From: an uncultured Oscillospiraceae bacterium
GTDB lineage: Bacteria > Bacillota > Clostridia > Oscillospirales > Oscillospiraceae
Direction: 5' to 3'
DNA: 34,383 nt
Assembly (NCBI GenBank): GCA_947624985.1
Contig: CANQMO010000024.1
Coordinates: 1-34,383 of the forward strand
Positions 5,951 through 14,917 of the stretch are shown one piece after another (within the stretch, counting starts at the first letter, position 1; each line of letters starts with the position of its first letter). The position numbers were made by a program, and so were the translations under genes. The notes under the pieces were generated by a model. It had not been told where the DNA came from. It saw nothing but the letters and a program-made list of their open reading frames with translations, and did no database searches.

Positions 5951-8512
5951 ATGGGCGAAGCGGCGAAAAAGATCATGATACTGGACGGCAATTCCATCGT
6001 CAACCGGGCGTTTTTCGGCATCCGCATGCTCAACGCCCCGGACGGGACGCCCACCAACGGGATCTATGGCTTTATCGCCATTTTGCAGCGGCTGCTGGAT
6101 CTGGACGCGCCGGACGCGGTGTGCGTCACTTTCGACGTGCACGCGCCCACCTTCCGCCACGAGATGAGCGCCGCCTACAAGGCCACCCGCAGACCCATGC
6201 CAGAGGAGCTTCAGACCCAGATACCTCTTTTGAAGGAGCTTCTGGACGCCATGGGCATCCGCCGGTACGAGCTGGCGGGCTGGGAGGCGGACGACCTTCT
6301 GGGCACCATGGCCGCCGCCTGCGAGCGGGCCGGCTGGGACTGCCGGCTGGTCACCGGCGACAAGGACTCCTTTCAACTCATCACCGACGCCACCCATGTC
6401 ATCCACATCAAGACCCGCATGGGCCAGACGGAGACCGTGGAGTACGACCCGGCCCGGTTCCGGGACGAGTACGGTCTGGAGCCGGCGGGCATGGTGGACC
6501 TGAAGGCCCTGATGGGGGACAGCTCCGACAACATCCCCGGCGTGCCCGGTATCGGCGAGAAGTCCGCTCTGGAGCTGCTGCACCGGTTCGGCTCGCTGGA
6601 CGGGGTGTATGAGAATATAGACGACCCCGCCGTGAAGGCGGGCCAGAGGAAAAAGCTGGCCGAGGGCCATGACAGCGCAAGGCTTTCTTATACGCTGGCC
6701 ACCATCCGCCGGGACGCGCCGGTCGATTTTTCGCCGGAGGAGAACGTCTGGTCTCTCCGCCCCACCGGGGCTCTGTACGATATCTGCCGCCGGCTGGGCT
6801 TCGGCCGGTTCATCGAAAAATGGGGCCTGGCCCCGGACGAAAATGCCGCGGGGGACAAGACGGTCCCCGCTCTGCCCCATGTGTCCGGAGACGTCGGCGC
6901 CGCACTGGCGGCGGTGGGGGAAGCGGAAATGGTGGCCGTGCTGGGCGCGGACGGGCTGGACGGACTGAGCCTGTGTGACGGCAAGACCGTCTACGACGTG
7001 ACCTGGGCCGACGGGGGCGAGGACTACACCGCCCTTTTGCGGGCGGTATTCTCCCCGGACAAGGCCAAGCTCAGCCACAACGTGAAGGATCTCATGAGCC
7101 AGCTGCTGGCGGAGGGGCTCGATACCGGCGGGTTTGTCTTTGACACGGCGCTGGCCGGGTATCTGCTGGACGCCATCGCCTCCGACTACAGCCTGAAGCG
7201 GCTCAGCGCCCGGTATCTGGACCGGGATCTGGACGGAGCGGAGGCGGTCTGGGCGCTGTACGGCGTGCTGCCGGAGAAGCTGGACGCGCTGGGCATGCGC
7301 GGGCTGTACTACGATATCGAGCTTCCCCTGTGCCCCGTGCTGGCGGAGATGGAGCGGTCCGGCTTCCTGGTGGACCGAAAGGCCCTTTACGACTTCGGAC
7401 AGGAGCTTTCCGAGGGGATCGCGGCGTTGCAGGAGGAGATATGGGCCCAGGCGGGCGGCCAGTTCAACATCAACTCCCCCAAGCAATTGGGCGAGGTGCT
7501 TTTCGAGCGGCTGCACCTTCCCGTGGGCAGGAAAAACCACCGGGGCTGGAGCACCAATGCCGACACGCTGGAGCGGCTGCGGGACAAACACCCCATCGTG
7601 GGCCAGGTGCTGGAGTACCGGGAGCTGACCAAGCTCAAAAGCACCTATACCGACGGCCTGCAAAAGGCCATCGGCCCCGACGGGCGTATCCACACCACGT
7701 TCCAGATGACGGTCACCGACACGGGGCGGCTTTCCTCCCGGGACCCGAACCTGCAAAACATCCCCGTCCGGCGCAAGCTGGGGGCGGGTATCCGGCGCAT
7801 GTTCGTGGCCGGGCCCGGCAACGTACTGGTGGACGCGGACTACAGCCAGATCGAGCTGCGGCTCCTGGCCCATATTTCCGGCGATCCGGCCATGCGGGAG
7901 GCGTTTTTGTCCGGGGAGGACTTCCACACCGTCACCGCCAGCCAGGTGTTCGGCCTGCCCCTGAGCCAGGTCACCCATGCGCTTCGCAGCCGGGCCAAGG
8001 CGGTGAACTTCGGTATCGTCTACGGTATCTCCCCCTTCTCCCTCAGCCAGGACATCGGCGTGAGCCAGGCGGAGGCAAAGCAGTACATCGACGCCTATCT
8101 GGCCAAATACAGCGGCGTGCAAAGGTACATGGACGATACCATCGCCCAGGCGAGGGAGCGGGGCTATGTGTCCACCCTGTTCGGCCGGCGGCGGGCCCTG
8201 CCGGAGCTGCGCGCTTCCAACTACAACCTGCGCTCGTTCGGGGAGCGGGTGGCCCGGAACATGCCCATCCAGGGCACCGCGGCGGACGTGATCAAGCTGG
8301 CCATGATCCGGGTCCACGACAGGCTGGCCCGGGAACTGCCGGAGGCGAAGCTCCTGTTGCAGGTCCACGACGAACTGATCGTGGAGTGCCCGGCCGCCCT
8401 GGGCGATAAGGCCGCGGCCATTTTGAAAGAGGAAATGGAAAACACTGTCCACTATCCGGTGCCCCTGATCGCGGACGCGGGCGTCGGCGTAAGCTGGGCG
8501 GACGCGCATTAG
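5951..8512 (+). CDS. polA: DNA polymerase I, proofreading domain degenerate
   Basis: Pol I fills gaps, removes RNA primers and serves excision repair. The protein is 853 aa. Residues 8-255 are the 5'-3' exonuclease (ILDGNSIVNRAFFGI, WEADDLLG, VTGDKDSFQL, LMGDSSDNIPGVPGIG). Residues 305-455 are the 3'-5' exonuclease fold, but the D-x-E of Exo I is absent (MVAVLGADG) and Exo II reads HNVKD, so proofreading is probably lost, as in Bacillus and Thermus enzymes. Polymerase motifs are intact: A (VDADYSQIELR, D630), B (R679, K683, F687, Y691) and C (VHDE, 805-808). Phe687 matches E. coli F762, which goes with discrimination against dideoxynucleotides. GGGAAAGG lies 9 bases before the ATG. The usual partner mutM/coaE is not next to it; a hairpin array follows. 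Confidence 0.98.
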   Translation: MGEAAKKIMILDGNSIVNRAFFGIRMLNAPDGTPTNGIYGFIAILQRLLDLDAPDAVCVTFDVHAPTFRHEMSAAYKATRRPMPEELQTQIPLLKELLDAMGIRRYELAGWEADDLLGTMAAACERAGWDCRLVTGDKDSFQLITDATHVIHIKTRMGQTETVEYDPARFRDEYGLEPAGMVDLKALMGDSSDNIPGVPGIGEKSALELLHRFGSLDGVYENIDDPAVKAGQRKKLAEGHDSARLSYTLATIRRDAPVDFSPEENVWSLRPTGALYDICRRLGFGRFIEKWGLAPDENAAGDKTVPALPHVSGDVGAALAAVGEAEMVAVLGADGLDGLSLCDGKTVYDVTWADGGEDYTALLRAVFSPDKAKLSHNVKDLMSQLLAEGLDTGGFVFDTALAGYLLDAIASDYSLKRLSARYLDRDLDGAEAVWALYGVLPEKLDALGMRGLYYDIELPLCPVLAEMERSGFLVDRKALYDFGQELSEGIAALQEEIWAQAGGQFNINSPKQLGEVLFERLHLPVGRKNHRGWSTNADTLERLRDKHPIVGQVLEYRELTKLKSTYTDGLQKAIGPDGRIHTTFQMTVTDTGRLSSRDPNLQNIPVRRKLGAGIRRMFVAGPGNVLVDADYSQIELRLLAHISGDPAMREAFLSGEDFHTVTASQVFGLPLSQVTHALRSRAKAVNFGIVYGISPFSLSQDIGVSQAEAKQYIDAYLAKYSGVQRYMDDTIAQARERGYVSTLFGRRRALPELRASNYNLRSFGERVARNMPIQGTAADVIKLAMIRVHDRLARELPEAKLLLQVHDELIVECPAALGDKAAAILKEEMENTVHYPVPLIADAGVGVSWADAH

Positions 8513-8763
8513 TCGTTTGAATGCAGCGCATTCAAACGAGAAGGCTTCGGCTCACATACGCGCACTGGCTGCGCTCGCACACTGCGTGAGCCGATAAGAA
8601 TGATTTCCCCAAGGGCCCCCACGAAGCCTGCTTCGTGGGGAGAGGAGGAATTGCGTTGTATTTGAGCCCTGCCGCTTGCGGTAGGGTGAGACCTACAACG
8701 CATATGACGACGACATGTCCCCGGAAAAAACGATCCCAATTTATTCGGCTCTGCGGAGCCGAA
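8513..8763. repeat. Array of five hairpins between polA and rimI
   Basis: Five inverted repeats lie in 251 bp. H1 is TCGTTTGAATGC with its exact complement (8513-8539, 12 bp, 3-base loop), directly after the polA stop. H2 is CGGCTCAC/GTGAGCCG (8548-8593). H3 is CCCCACGAAG/CTTCGTGGGG (8617-8640). H4 is TGCGTTGTA/TACAACGCA (8652-8702) with an inner 9-bp stem (8667-8686). H5 is TTCGGCTC/GAGCCGAA (8744-8763). No gene is seen. None has a T tract, so these look more like REP/MITE-type units or a structured leader of the rimI operon than terminators. Confidence 0.8.
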
Positions 8764-8784
8764 CTCTGCGAGGCAACGAAGGCT

Positions 8785-9207
8785 ATGAAGATCCGCAGCG
8801 CGGAACAAAAGGATATCCCCGTCATCGGGGCGCTGGAACGGGCCTGCTTTTCCGACCCCTGGCCGGAGAGCTTCATCCAGCGGCGGCTGGAAAAGCTGCT
8901 GGTGGCGGAGGAGGACGGCGTTTTTCTGGGATACGCCGCTCTGGACAGTGTGCTGGACCAGGGGAGCCTGGACAGTATCGCCGTGGTACCGGCCCATCGC
9001 CGGAAGGGCACGGCGGACGCGCTCATGGGCGAAATGCTCCGCCGGGGCAGGGAAAAGGCGCTGGCCTTCATCACGCTGGAGGTGCGCGCGTCCAACGCCG
9101 CCGCCATCGCCCTGTATGAAAAGCACGGCTTTATCGCCATGGGCCGCCGGACCAATTACTACGAAAGACCGAGAGAGGACGCCATTATCATGACGCTGGT
9201 GCTGTAA
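8785..9207 (+). CDS. rimI: Ribosomal protein S18 alanine N-acetyltransferase-like GNAT protein
   Basis: This 140-aa GNAT enzyme transfers acetyl from acetyl-CoA to a protein N-terminus (S18 in E. coli). It begins MKIRSAEQKDIPVIGALE and has the RimI mark CFSDPWPESFI. The acetyl-CoA loop is RRKGTAD after the strand LDSIAVVPAH, and it ends with ASNAAAIALYEKHGFIAMGRRTNYYERPREDAIIM, typical of RimI. The start at 8785 is the first ATG before the conserved N-terminus and has GAAGG close by; upstream sequence in the same frame runs through the hairpin array and is not coding. It lies 2 bases before tsaD. RimI often clusters with tsaB/tsaD/tsaE. Confidence 0.93.
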   Translation: MKIRSAEQKDIPVIGALERACFSDPWPESFIQRRLEKLLVAEEDGVFLGYAALDSVLDQGSLDSIAVVPAHRRKGTADALMGEMLRRGREKALAFITLEVRASNAAAIALYEKHGFIAMGRRTNYYERPREDAIIMTLVL

Positions 9208-9209
9208 AT

Positions 9210-10214
9210 ATGTTGATCTTGTCTGTTGAATCCTCCTGCGACGAGACCGCCGTGGCGCTGGTGGAGGACGGCCGGAAGGTGCTGGCCGACGAGATATTTT
9301 CTCAGGTGGCCCTGCACAGCCTATACGGGGGCGTGGTGCCGGAGATCGCCGCGAGGAGCCACCTGGAAGTGGTGACGCTTCTGGCGGACCGGGCGCTGGA
9401 GACGGCGGGCAGGACCCGCGCCGATATCGACGCCGTGGCCTGCACCTACGCGCCGGGGCTCATCGGCGCGGTGCTGGTAGGGGTGAACTTCGCCAAGAGC
9501 GCCGCCCTGGCCCTGGGCGTGCCCCTGATCCCGGTCCACCACATCCGGGGCCACATCGCCGCCAATTATCTGGCATACCCCGCGCTGGAGCCGCCCTTCC
9601 TGTGCCTGGCCATCTCCGGGGGCAACACCATGCTGGTGGACGTGCGGGGGTATACGGACATGTCCGTTCTGGGCCGGACCCGGGACGACGCGGCGGGGGA
9701 GTGCTTTGACAAGTCCGCCCGGATCATGGGCCTGGGCTACCCCGGCGGCAAGCCTCTCGACGACCTCTCCCGGCAGGGGGACGACCGGACCTATGACCTG
9801 CCCCGGCCCGCGGTCCACGGGGATAATCCCTATGACATGAGCTTTTCCGGCCTCAAGACGGCTGTGGTGAACATCGTCCACCACGCGGAGCAGACCGGCC
9901 AGGCCCCGGACAGGCCGGGATTGGCCGCCAGCCTGTGCCGGGCCGTCAGCGAGACGCTGGTGGGCCGGACCATGGACGCGGCGGCGGCTCTGGGCTATGA
10001 GAACATCGCCGTGGCCGGGGGCGTGGCCGCCAACTCCCGTATCCGGGCCGATTTTGAGGCGGCCTGCCGGCGGGAAGGCAGGACCCTTTTCGTGCCGCCG
10101 CTTCGCCTGTGCGGGGACAACGCCGCCATGATCGGCGCCCAGGGATACTATGAGTATCTGGCGGGCCATACCGCCGGGTCCGACCTGAACGCTTACGCCA
10201 CTATGGCGCTTTGA
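9210..10214 (+). CDS. tsaD: tRNA t6A37 threonylcarbamoyltransferase, catalytic subunit
   Basis: TsaD transfers threonylcarbamoyl from TC-AMP to A37 of tRNAs that read ANN codons. The protein is 334 aa. It opens with MLILSVESSCDETAVAL, has the metal-binding H111-x3-H115 (HHIRGHIAANY), FLCLAISGGNTMLV, and ECFDKSARIMGLGYPGG, and ends with VAGGVAANSRIR and PPLRLCGDNAAMIG, all conserved in Kae1/TsaD proteins. It follows rimI by 2 bases with no clear ribosome site, so it is likely translated by coupling. tsaE and tsaB follow, so the complex is encoded together apart from the TsaC/Sua5 TC-AMP synthase, which is not in the window. Confidence 0.97.
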   Translation: MLILSVESSCDETAVALVEDGRKVLADEIFSQVALHSLYGGVVPEIAARSHLEVVTLLADRALETAGRTRADIDAVACTYAPGLIGAVLVGVNFAKSAALALGVPLIPVHHIRGHIAANYLAYPALEPPFLCLAISGGNTMLVDVRGYTDMSVLGRTRDDAAGECFDKSARIMGLGYPGGKPLDDLSRQGDDRTYDLPRPAVHGDNPYDMSFSGLKTAVVNIVHHAEQTGQAPDRPGLAASLCRAVSETLVGRTMDAAAALGYENIAVAGGVAANSRIRADFEAACRREGRTLFVPPLRLCGDNAAMIGAQGYYEYLAGHTAGSDLNAYATMAL

Positions 10215-10224
10215 GGGATATTCT

Positions 10225-10650
10225 ATGATCTACACCACCCATTCCGAATCCGAGACGGAGGCCCTGGGAGCCAGATTCGCGGCGAAGCTGGCACCGGGGA
10301 CCGTGGCGGCCCTGTACGGAGACCTGGGCTGCGGCAAGACGGCTTTTGTCCGGGGCATGGCCCGGGGCATGGGTATCGCCGGGCCCGTCACCAGCCCCAC
10401 CTTCACCATCGTCAACGAGTACGACGGCCCCCGGCCCCTGTTCCACTTCGATATGTACCGGCTGGGCGGCGCGGACGAGCTTTTTGACATCGGCTGGGAG
10501 GATTACCTGGCCCGGGGCGGCGTGTGCGCGGTGGAGTGGAGCGAGAACGTGCCCGGGGCCTTCACGGGGGACGAGGTGACCGTCCGCTTTGCAAAGACCG
10601 GGGACAACGACAGAGAGATAACCATCGAAGGAGGGCCCGGCCTATGCTGA
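10225..10650 (+). CDS. tsaE: tRNA t6A modification ATPase subunit
   Basis: TsaE is the P-loop ATPase that resets the TsaD-TsaB complex during t6A synthesis. The protein is 141 aa. The Walker A motif is GDLGCGKTAF (about residues 32-41), followed by the family blocks GPVTSPTFTIVNEY, LFHFDMYRL and CAVEWSEN. GAGGG lies 7 bases before the ATG. It starts 10 bases after tsaD ends and overlaps tsaB by 7 bases (ATGCTGA). Confidence 0.96.
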   Translation: MIYTTHSESETEALGARFAAKLAPGTVAALYGDLGCGKTAFVRGMARGMGIAGPVTSPTFTIVNEYDGPRPLFHFDMYRLGGADELFDIGWEDYLARGGVCAVEWSENVPGAFTGDEVTVRFAKTGDNDREITIEGGPGLC

Positions 10651-11339
10651 CACTGGCGCTGGAGAGCTCCGCCAAAGCCGCCTCCGTGGCGGTATTCGAG
10701 GACGAGAGGATGCTGGCGTTCTCCATTCAGAACGCCGGCCTGACCCACAGCCGCACCCTGCTGCCCATGGCGGAGGACATGCTGAAAGATCTGGGGAAAA
10801 CCACCGGGGACCTGGACCGGGTGGCGGTGAGCCGGGGGCCGGGGTCCTTCACGGGGCTGCGCATCGGTCTGGCAGAGGCGAAGGGCCTTTGCTGGGCCCT
10901 ACAGATCCCCGCCGTGGGGGTGTCCACCCTGGAGGCCATGGCCTATGGGGGGCCGGTGCTAGACGGGCAAATGCTCTGCTGCTGCATGGACGCCCGGCGG
11001 GGGCAGGTGTATAACGCCCTGTTCACCGTGGAGGGCGGCAAGCCCGTGCGCCTGACCGAGGACCGGGCCATCTCCATCCGGGAACTGGAGAGCGAGCTGG
11101 TGGCCCGGCAGGAGCCCTGGATACTGCTTGGCGACGGGGCGGAGCTGTGCTATAATGAACTGGATCGGGAGCAGGTGACCGTGTTCATAGCGCCGGAGCC
11201 CCTGCGGCTGCAAAACGCCCGGGGCGTGGCCCTGGCGGCCATGGACAAAGCGCCCGTCAGCGCGGACGAGCTCCTGCCCGTCTATCTGCGGCTCAGCCAG
11301 GCCGAAAGAGAGCGCCTTGCCCGGATGGAAAAGCAATAA
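10644..11339 (+). CDS. tsaB: tRNA t6A modification scaffold subunit
   Basis: TsaB is a catalytically inactive TsaD paralogue that forms the platform of the t6A complex. The protein is 231 aa. It starts MLTLALESSAKAASVAVF and carries the signature VAVSRGPGSFTGLRIGLAEAKGL. The second half (from about residue 105) is variable, as usual. I chose the start at 10644 by homology and by the GAAGGAGGG site 8 bases upstream. The start codon overlaps the tsaE stop. The gene order here is rimI-tsaD-tsaE-tsaB, whereas tsaE-tsaB-rimI-tsaD is common in Firmicutes. Confidence 0.96.
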   Translation: MLTLALESSAKAASVAVFEDERMLAFSIQNAGLTHSRTLLPMAEDMLKDLGKTTGDLDRVAVSRGPGSFTGLRIGLAEAKGLCWALQIPAVGVSTLEAMAYGGPVLDGQMLCCCMDARRGQVYNALFTVEGGKPVRLTEDRAISIRELESELVARQEPWILLGDGAELCYNELDREQVTVFIAPEPLRLQNARGVALAAMDKAPVSADELLPVYLRLSQAERERLARMEKQ

Positions 11340-11366
11340 AACTCACATTACAAAGGAGTATCTGAT

Positions 11367-11996
11367 ATGAGCAACGTCATGATTTTCGACCACCCCCTCA
11401 TCCAGCACAAGCTGTCCATCCTCCGGGATAAAAACACCGGCTCCATGCAGTTTCGGGAACTGGTCAGCGAGATAGCCAAGCTCATGTGCTTCGAGGCCAC
11501 CCGCGACCTGCCTCTGGAGTCTGTGACGGTCATGACTCCCGTGGGCGAGGCACACTGCAAGCGCATTGCCGGCAAGAAGCTGGCGGTGGTCCCCATCCTC
11601 CGGGCCGGGCTGGGCATGGTGGACGGCATGGTGGACATGATGCCCAATGTGAAGGTGGGCCACATCGGTCTGTTCCGGGACCCGGAGACGCTGGAGCCGG
11701 TGAAGTACTACTTCAAAATGCCCCCCGACATCGCCGAGCGTGACGTGATCGTGGTGGACCCCATGCTGGCCACCGGCGGCAGCGCCGTGGCGGCCATCGG
11801 CTTCCTGAAGGAAGTGGGCGTGACCCACATCAAGCTCATGGACATCATCGCCGCGCCCGAGGGCGTGAAGGCCGTGCAGGACGTCCACCCGGACGTGGAC
11901 ATCTATGTGGCGGCGCTGGACGACCATCTGAACGAGCATGGCTACATCGTCCCCGGTCTGGGAGACGCGGGAGACCGGATCTTCGGCACGAAATGA
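11367..11996 (+). CDS. upp: Uracil phosphoribosyltransferase
   Basis: Upp makes UMP from uracil and PRPP in pyrimidine salvage. The protein is 209 aa, the exact usual length. The PRPP loop is [12 protein letters not shown] (D131), and [13 protein letters not shown] and the uracil-binding end [17 protein letters not shown] are conserved. AAAGGAG lies 8 bases before the ATG. It follows tsaB by 27 bases and probably shares its transcript; the operon closes with the hairpin at 12018-12053. Confidence 0.98.
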   Translation: MSNVMIFDHPLIQHKLSILRDKNTGSMQFRELVSEIAKLMCFEATRDLPLESVTVMTPVGEAHCKRIAGKKLAVVPILRAGLGMVDGMVDMMPNVKVGHIGLFRDPETLEPVKYYFKMPPDIAERDVIVVDPMLATGGSAVAAIGFLKEVGVTHIKLMDIIAAPEGVKAVQDVHPDVDIYVAALDDHLNEHGYIVPGLGDAGDRIFGTK

Positions 11997-12017
11997 TTTA
12001 GTATAAAATAACACCGC

Positions 12018-12053
12018 GGCCCGGGGCCCCGTCCTGCGACGGGGCCCCGGGCC
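12018..12053. terminator. Shared terminator between upp and uvrB
   Basis: A 16-bp perfect stem, GGCCCGGGGCCCCGTC with its complement around CTGC, lies between the convergent upp and uvrB genes. The minus-strand side is followed by GTGTTATTTTAT. It probably serves both genes. Confidence 0.85.
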
Positions 12054-12063
12054 TTGCTGTCCG

Positions 12064-14040
<1,977 letters not shown>

Positions 14041-14070
14041 GGGCGGCCTCCTTGTACTTGCTAAAGGAAT

Positions 14071-14098
14071 ATTATATCATACTTTTGTGAAAGTACAA
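14071..14098 (-). promoter_or_regulatory. uvrB promoter framed by a 9-bp inverted repeat
   Basis: On the minus strand TTGTAC (14098-14093) and TATAAT (14076-14071) are 16 bp apart. CTTGTACTT (14051-14059) and AAGTACAAG (14091-14099) form an inverted repeat around the -10, with one arm over the -35 and the other just before the ribosome site. Confidence 0.65.
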
Positions 14099-14163
14099 GC
14101 AATCCGGGGCGCTGCCGGCTCCGGCCTACCAGAACTTTCAGAGCGGCGCACTGACGGCCCGAA

Positions 14164-14246
14164 GACCAGGACCGGAAGCGTTTCCGCCCCGCGATTTCGG
14201 ACGCGTCAGCGGAACGCGAGCGGGCGGAAATGCTTTCGGACTGGTC
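14164..14246. repeat. Long imperfect hairpin upstream of the sigma gene
   Basis: GACCAGGACCGGAAGCG... (from 14164) pairs over about 25 bp with a segment ending ...CGGACTGGTC (14246). There are two G-U pairs and one small bulge, and a GC-rich loop of about 32 bases. It lies in the 289-bp gap between uvrB and the sigma gene. It has no T run; it may be a MITE-like unit or structured RNA. Confidence 0.7.
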
Positions 14247-14276
14247 CCGATACCAAAATAGAGCGGCCACGGCCCA

Positions 14277-14285
14277 TGTTATACT
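14277..14285 (+). promoter_or_regulatory. Extended -10 element before the ECF sigma gene
   Basis: TGTTATACT is a strong extended -10 about 70 bp before the sigma gene ATG. No good -35 is visible at 17 bp. Confidence 0.45.
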
Positions 14286-14353
14286 AGCGCGCTGTCACGT
14301 TTTGGGCGCGACGGCTGTCTATCAAGGCGAGAGCGCTCGAAAAGGAGGCAGAC

Positions 14354-14917
14354 ATGACCGAGATAACGACAGAAAAAGCCGCCCTGGACCGAATGCGGCA
14401 GAGGGACGAGGCGGGGCTCGAATGGTTCATCCGGCGATACACGGCCTATGTGTCGGCCATCGTGTGGAATCTGGGAGGCCACGCTATGACGGCCCAGGAC
14501 GCGGAGGAGATCACGGCGGATGTGTTTCTGACCCTCTGGCAGTACTGCGAAAACCCCACGGCGGAGAAGGCGAAGGGATATTTGGGCGCCATCGCCCGGA
14601 CCAGGACGCTGAACCGGCTGAAGCGGGCAGGGCTCTCCCAATCCCTGGAATACGACGAACTGACCCTGACGGCGGCGGAGAACCCGGAGCGGGCGGTGCT
14701 GGAACGGGAGGCCAGGCAGGCCGTCCGTGAGGCCGTGGAGGCCATGGGCCCGCCGGACCGGGAGATATTCATCCGCCACTACTATTACGGCGAGACCAGC
14801 GCCGCCATCGGCGACGCGCTGGGCCTGACTGCCGCCAATGTGCGCAAGCGGCTGGAGCGGGGCCGGGAGGCTCTCCGGCAGCGGCTTGAGAAAGGAGCGA
14901 TCGACAATGACTTTTAA
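14354..14917 (+). CDS. ECF-type RNA polymerase sigma factor
   Basis: This 187-aa protein would direct RNA polymerase to a small regulon. Sigma region 2 covers about residues 24-95: FIRRYTAYVSAIVWNLGG, the -10 contact helix region DAEEITADVFLTLWQY and GYLGAIARTRTLNRLKR. Region 4 covers about 128-182 (AMGPPDREIFIRHYYYGETSAAIGDALGLTAANVRKRLERGREALRQRL). AAAGGAGG lies 7 bases before the ATG. Its end overlaps the next gene by 11 bases. That gene encodes a membrane protein, the usual setting for an ECF sigma with its anti-sigma factor. The signal it responds to is unknown. Confidence 0.93.
   Translation: MTEITTEKAALDRMRQRDEAGLEWFIRRYTAYVSAIVWNLGGHAMTAQDAEEITADVFLTLWQYCENPTAEKAKGYLGAIARTRTLNRLKRAGLSQSLEYDELTLTAAENPERAVLEREARQAVREAVEAMGPPDREIFIRHYYYGETSAAIGDALGLTAANVRKRLERGREALRQRLEKGAIDNDF

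Noticed and set aside
5912-8509. Long open frame (865 codons) on the strand opposite polA
   Set aside because: It mirrors polA codons; the product is a low-complexity His/Gln/Gly/Val-rich chain with no domain. It comes from GC-biased codon use.
14041-14110. LexA/SOS box in the uvrB promoter
   Set aside because: No CGAAC-N4-GTTCG-like sequence is present; the visible repeat CTTGTACTT is different.
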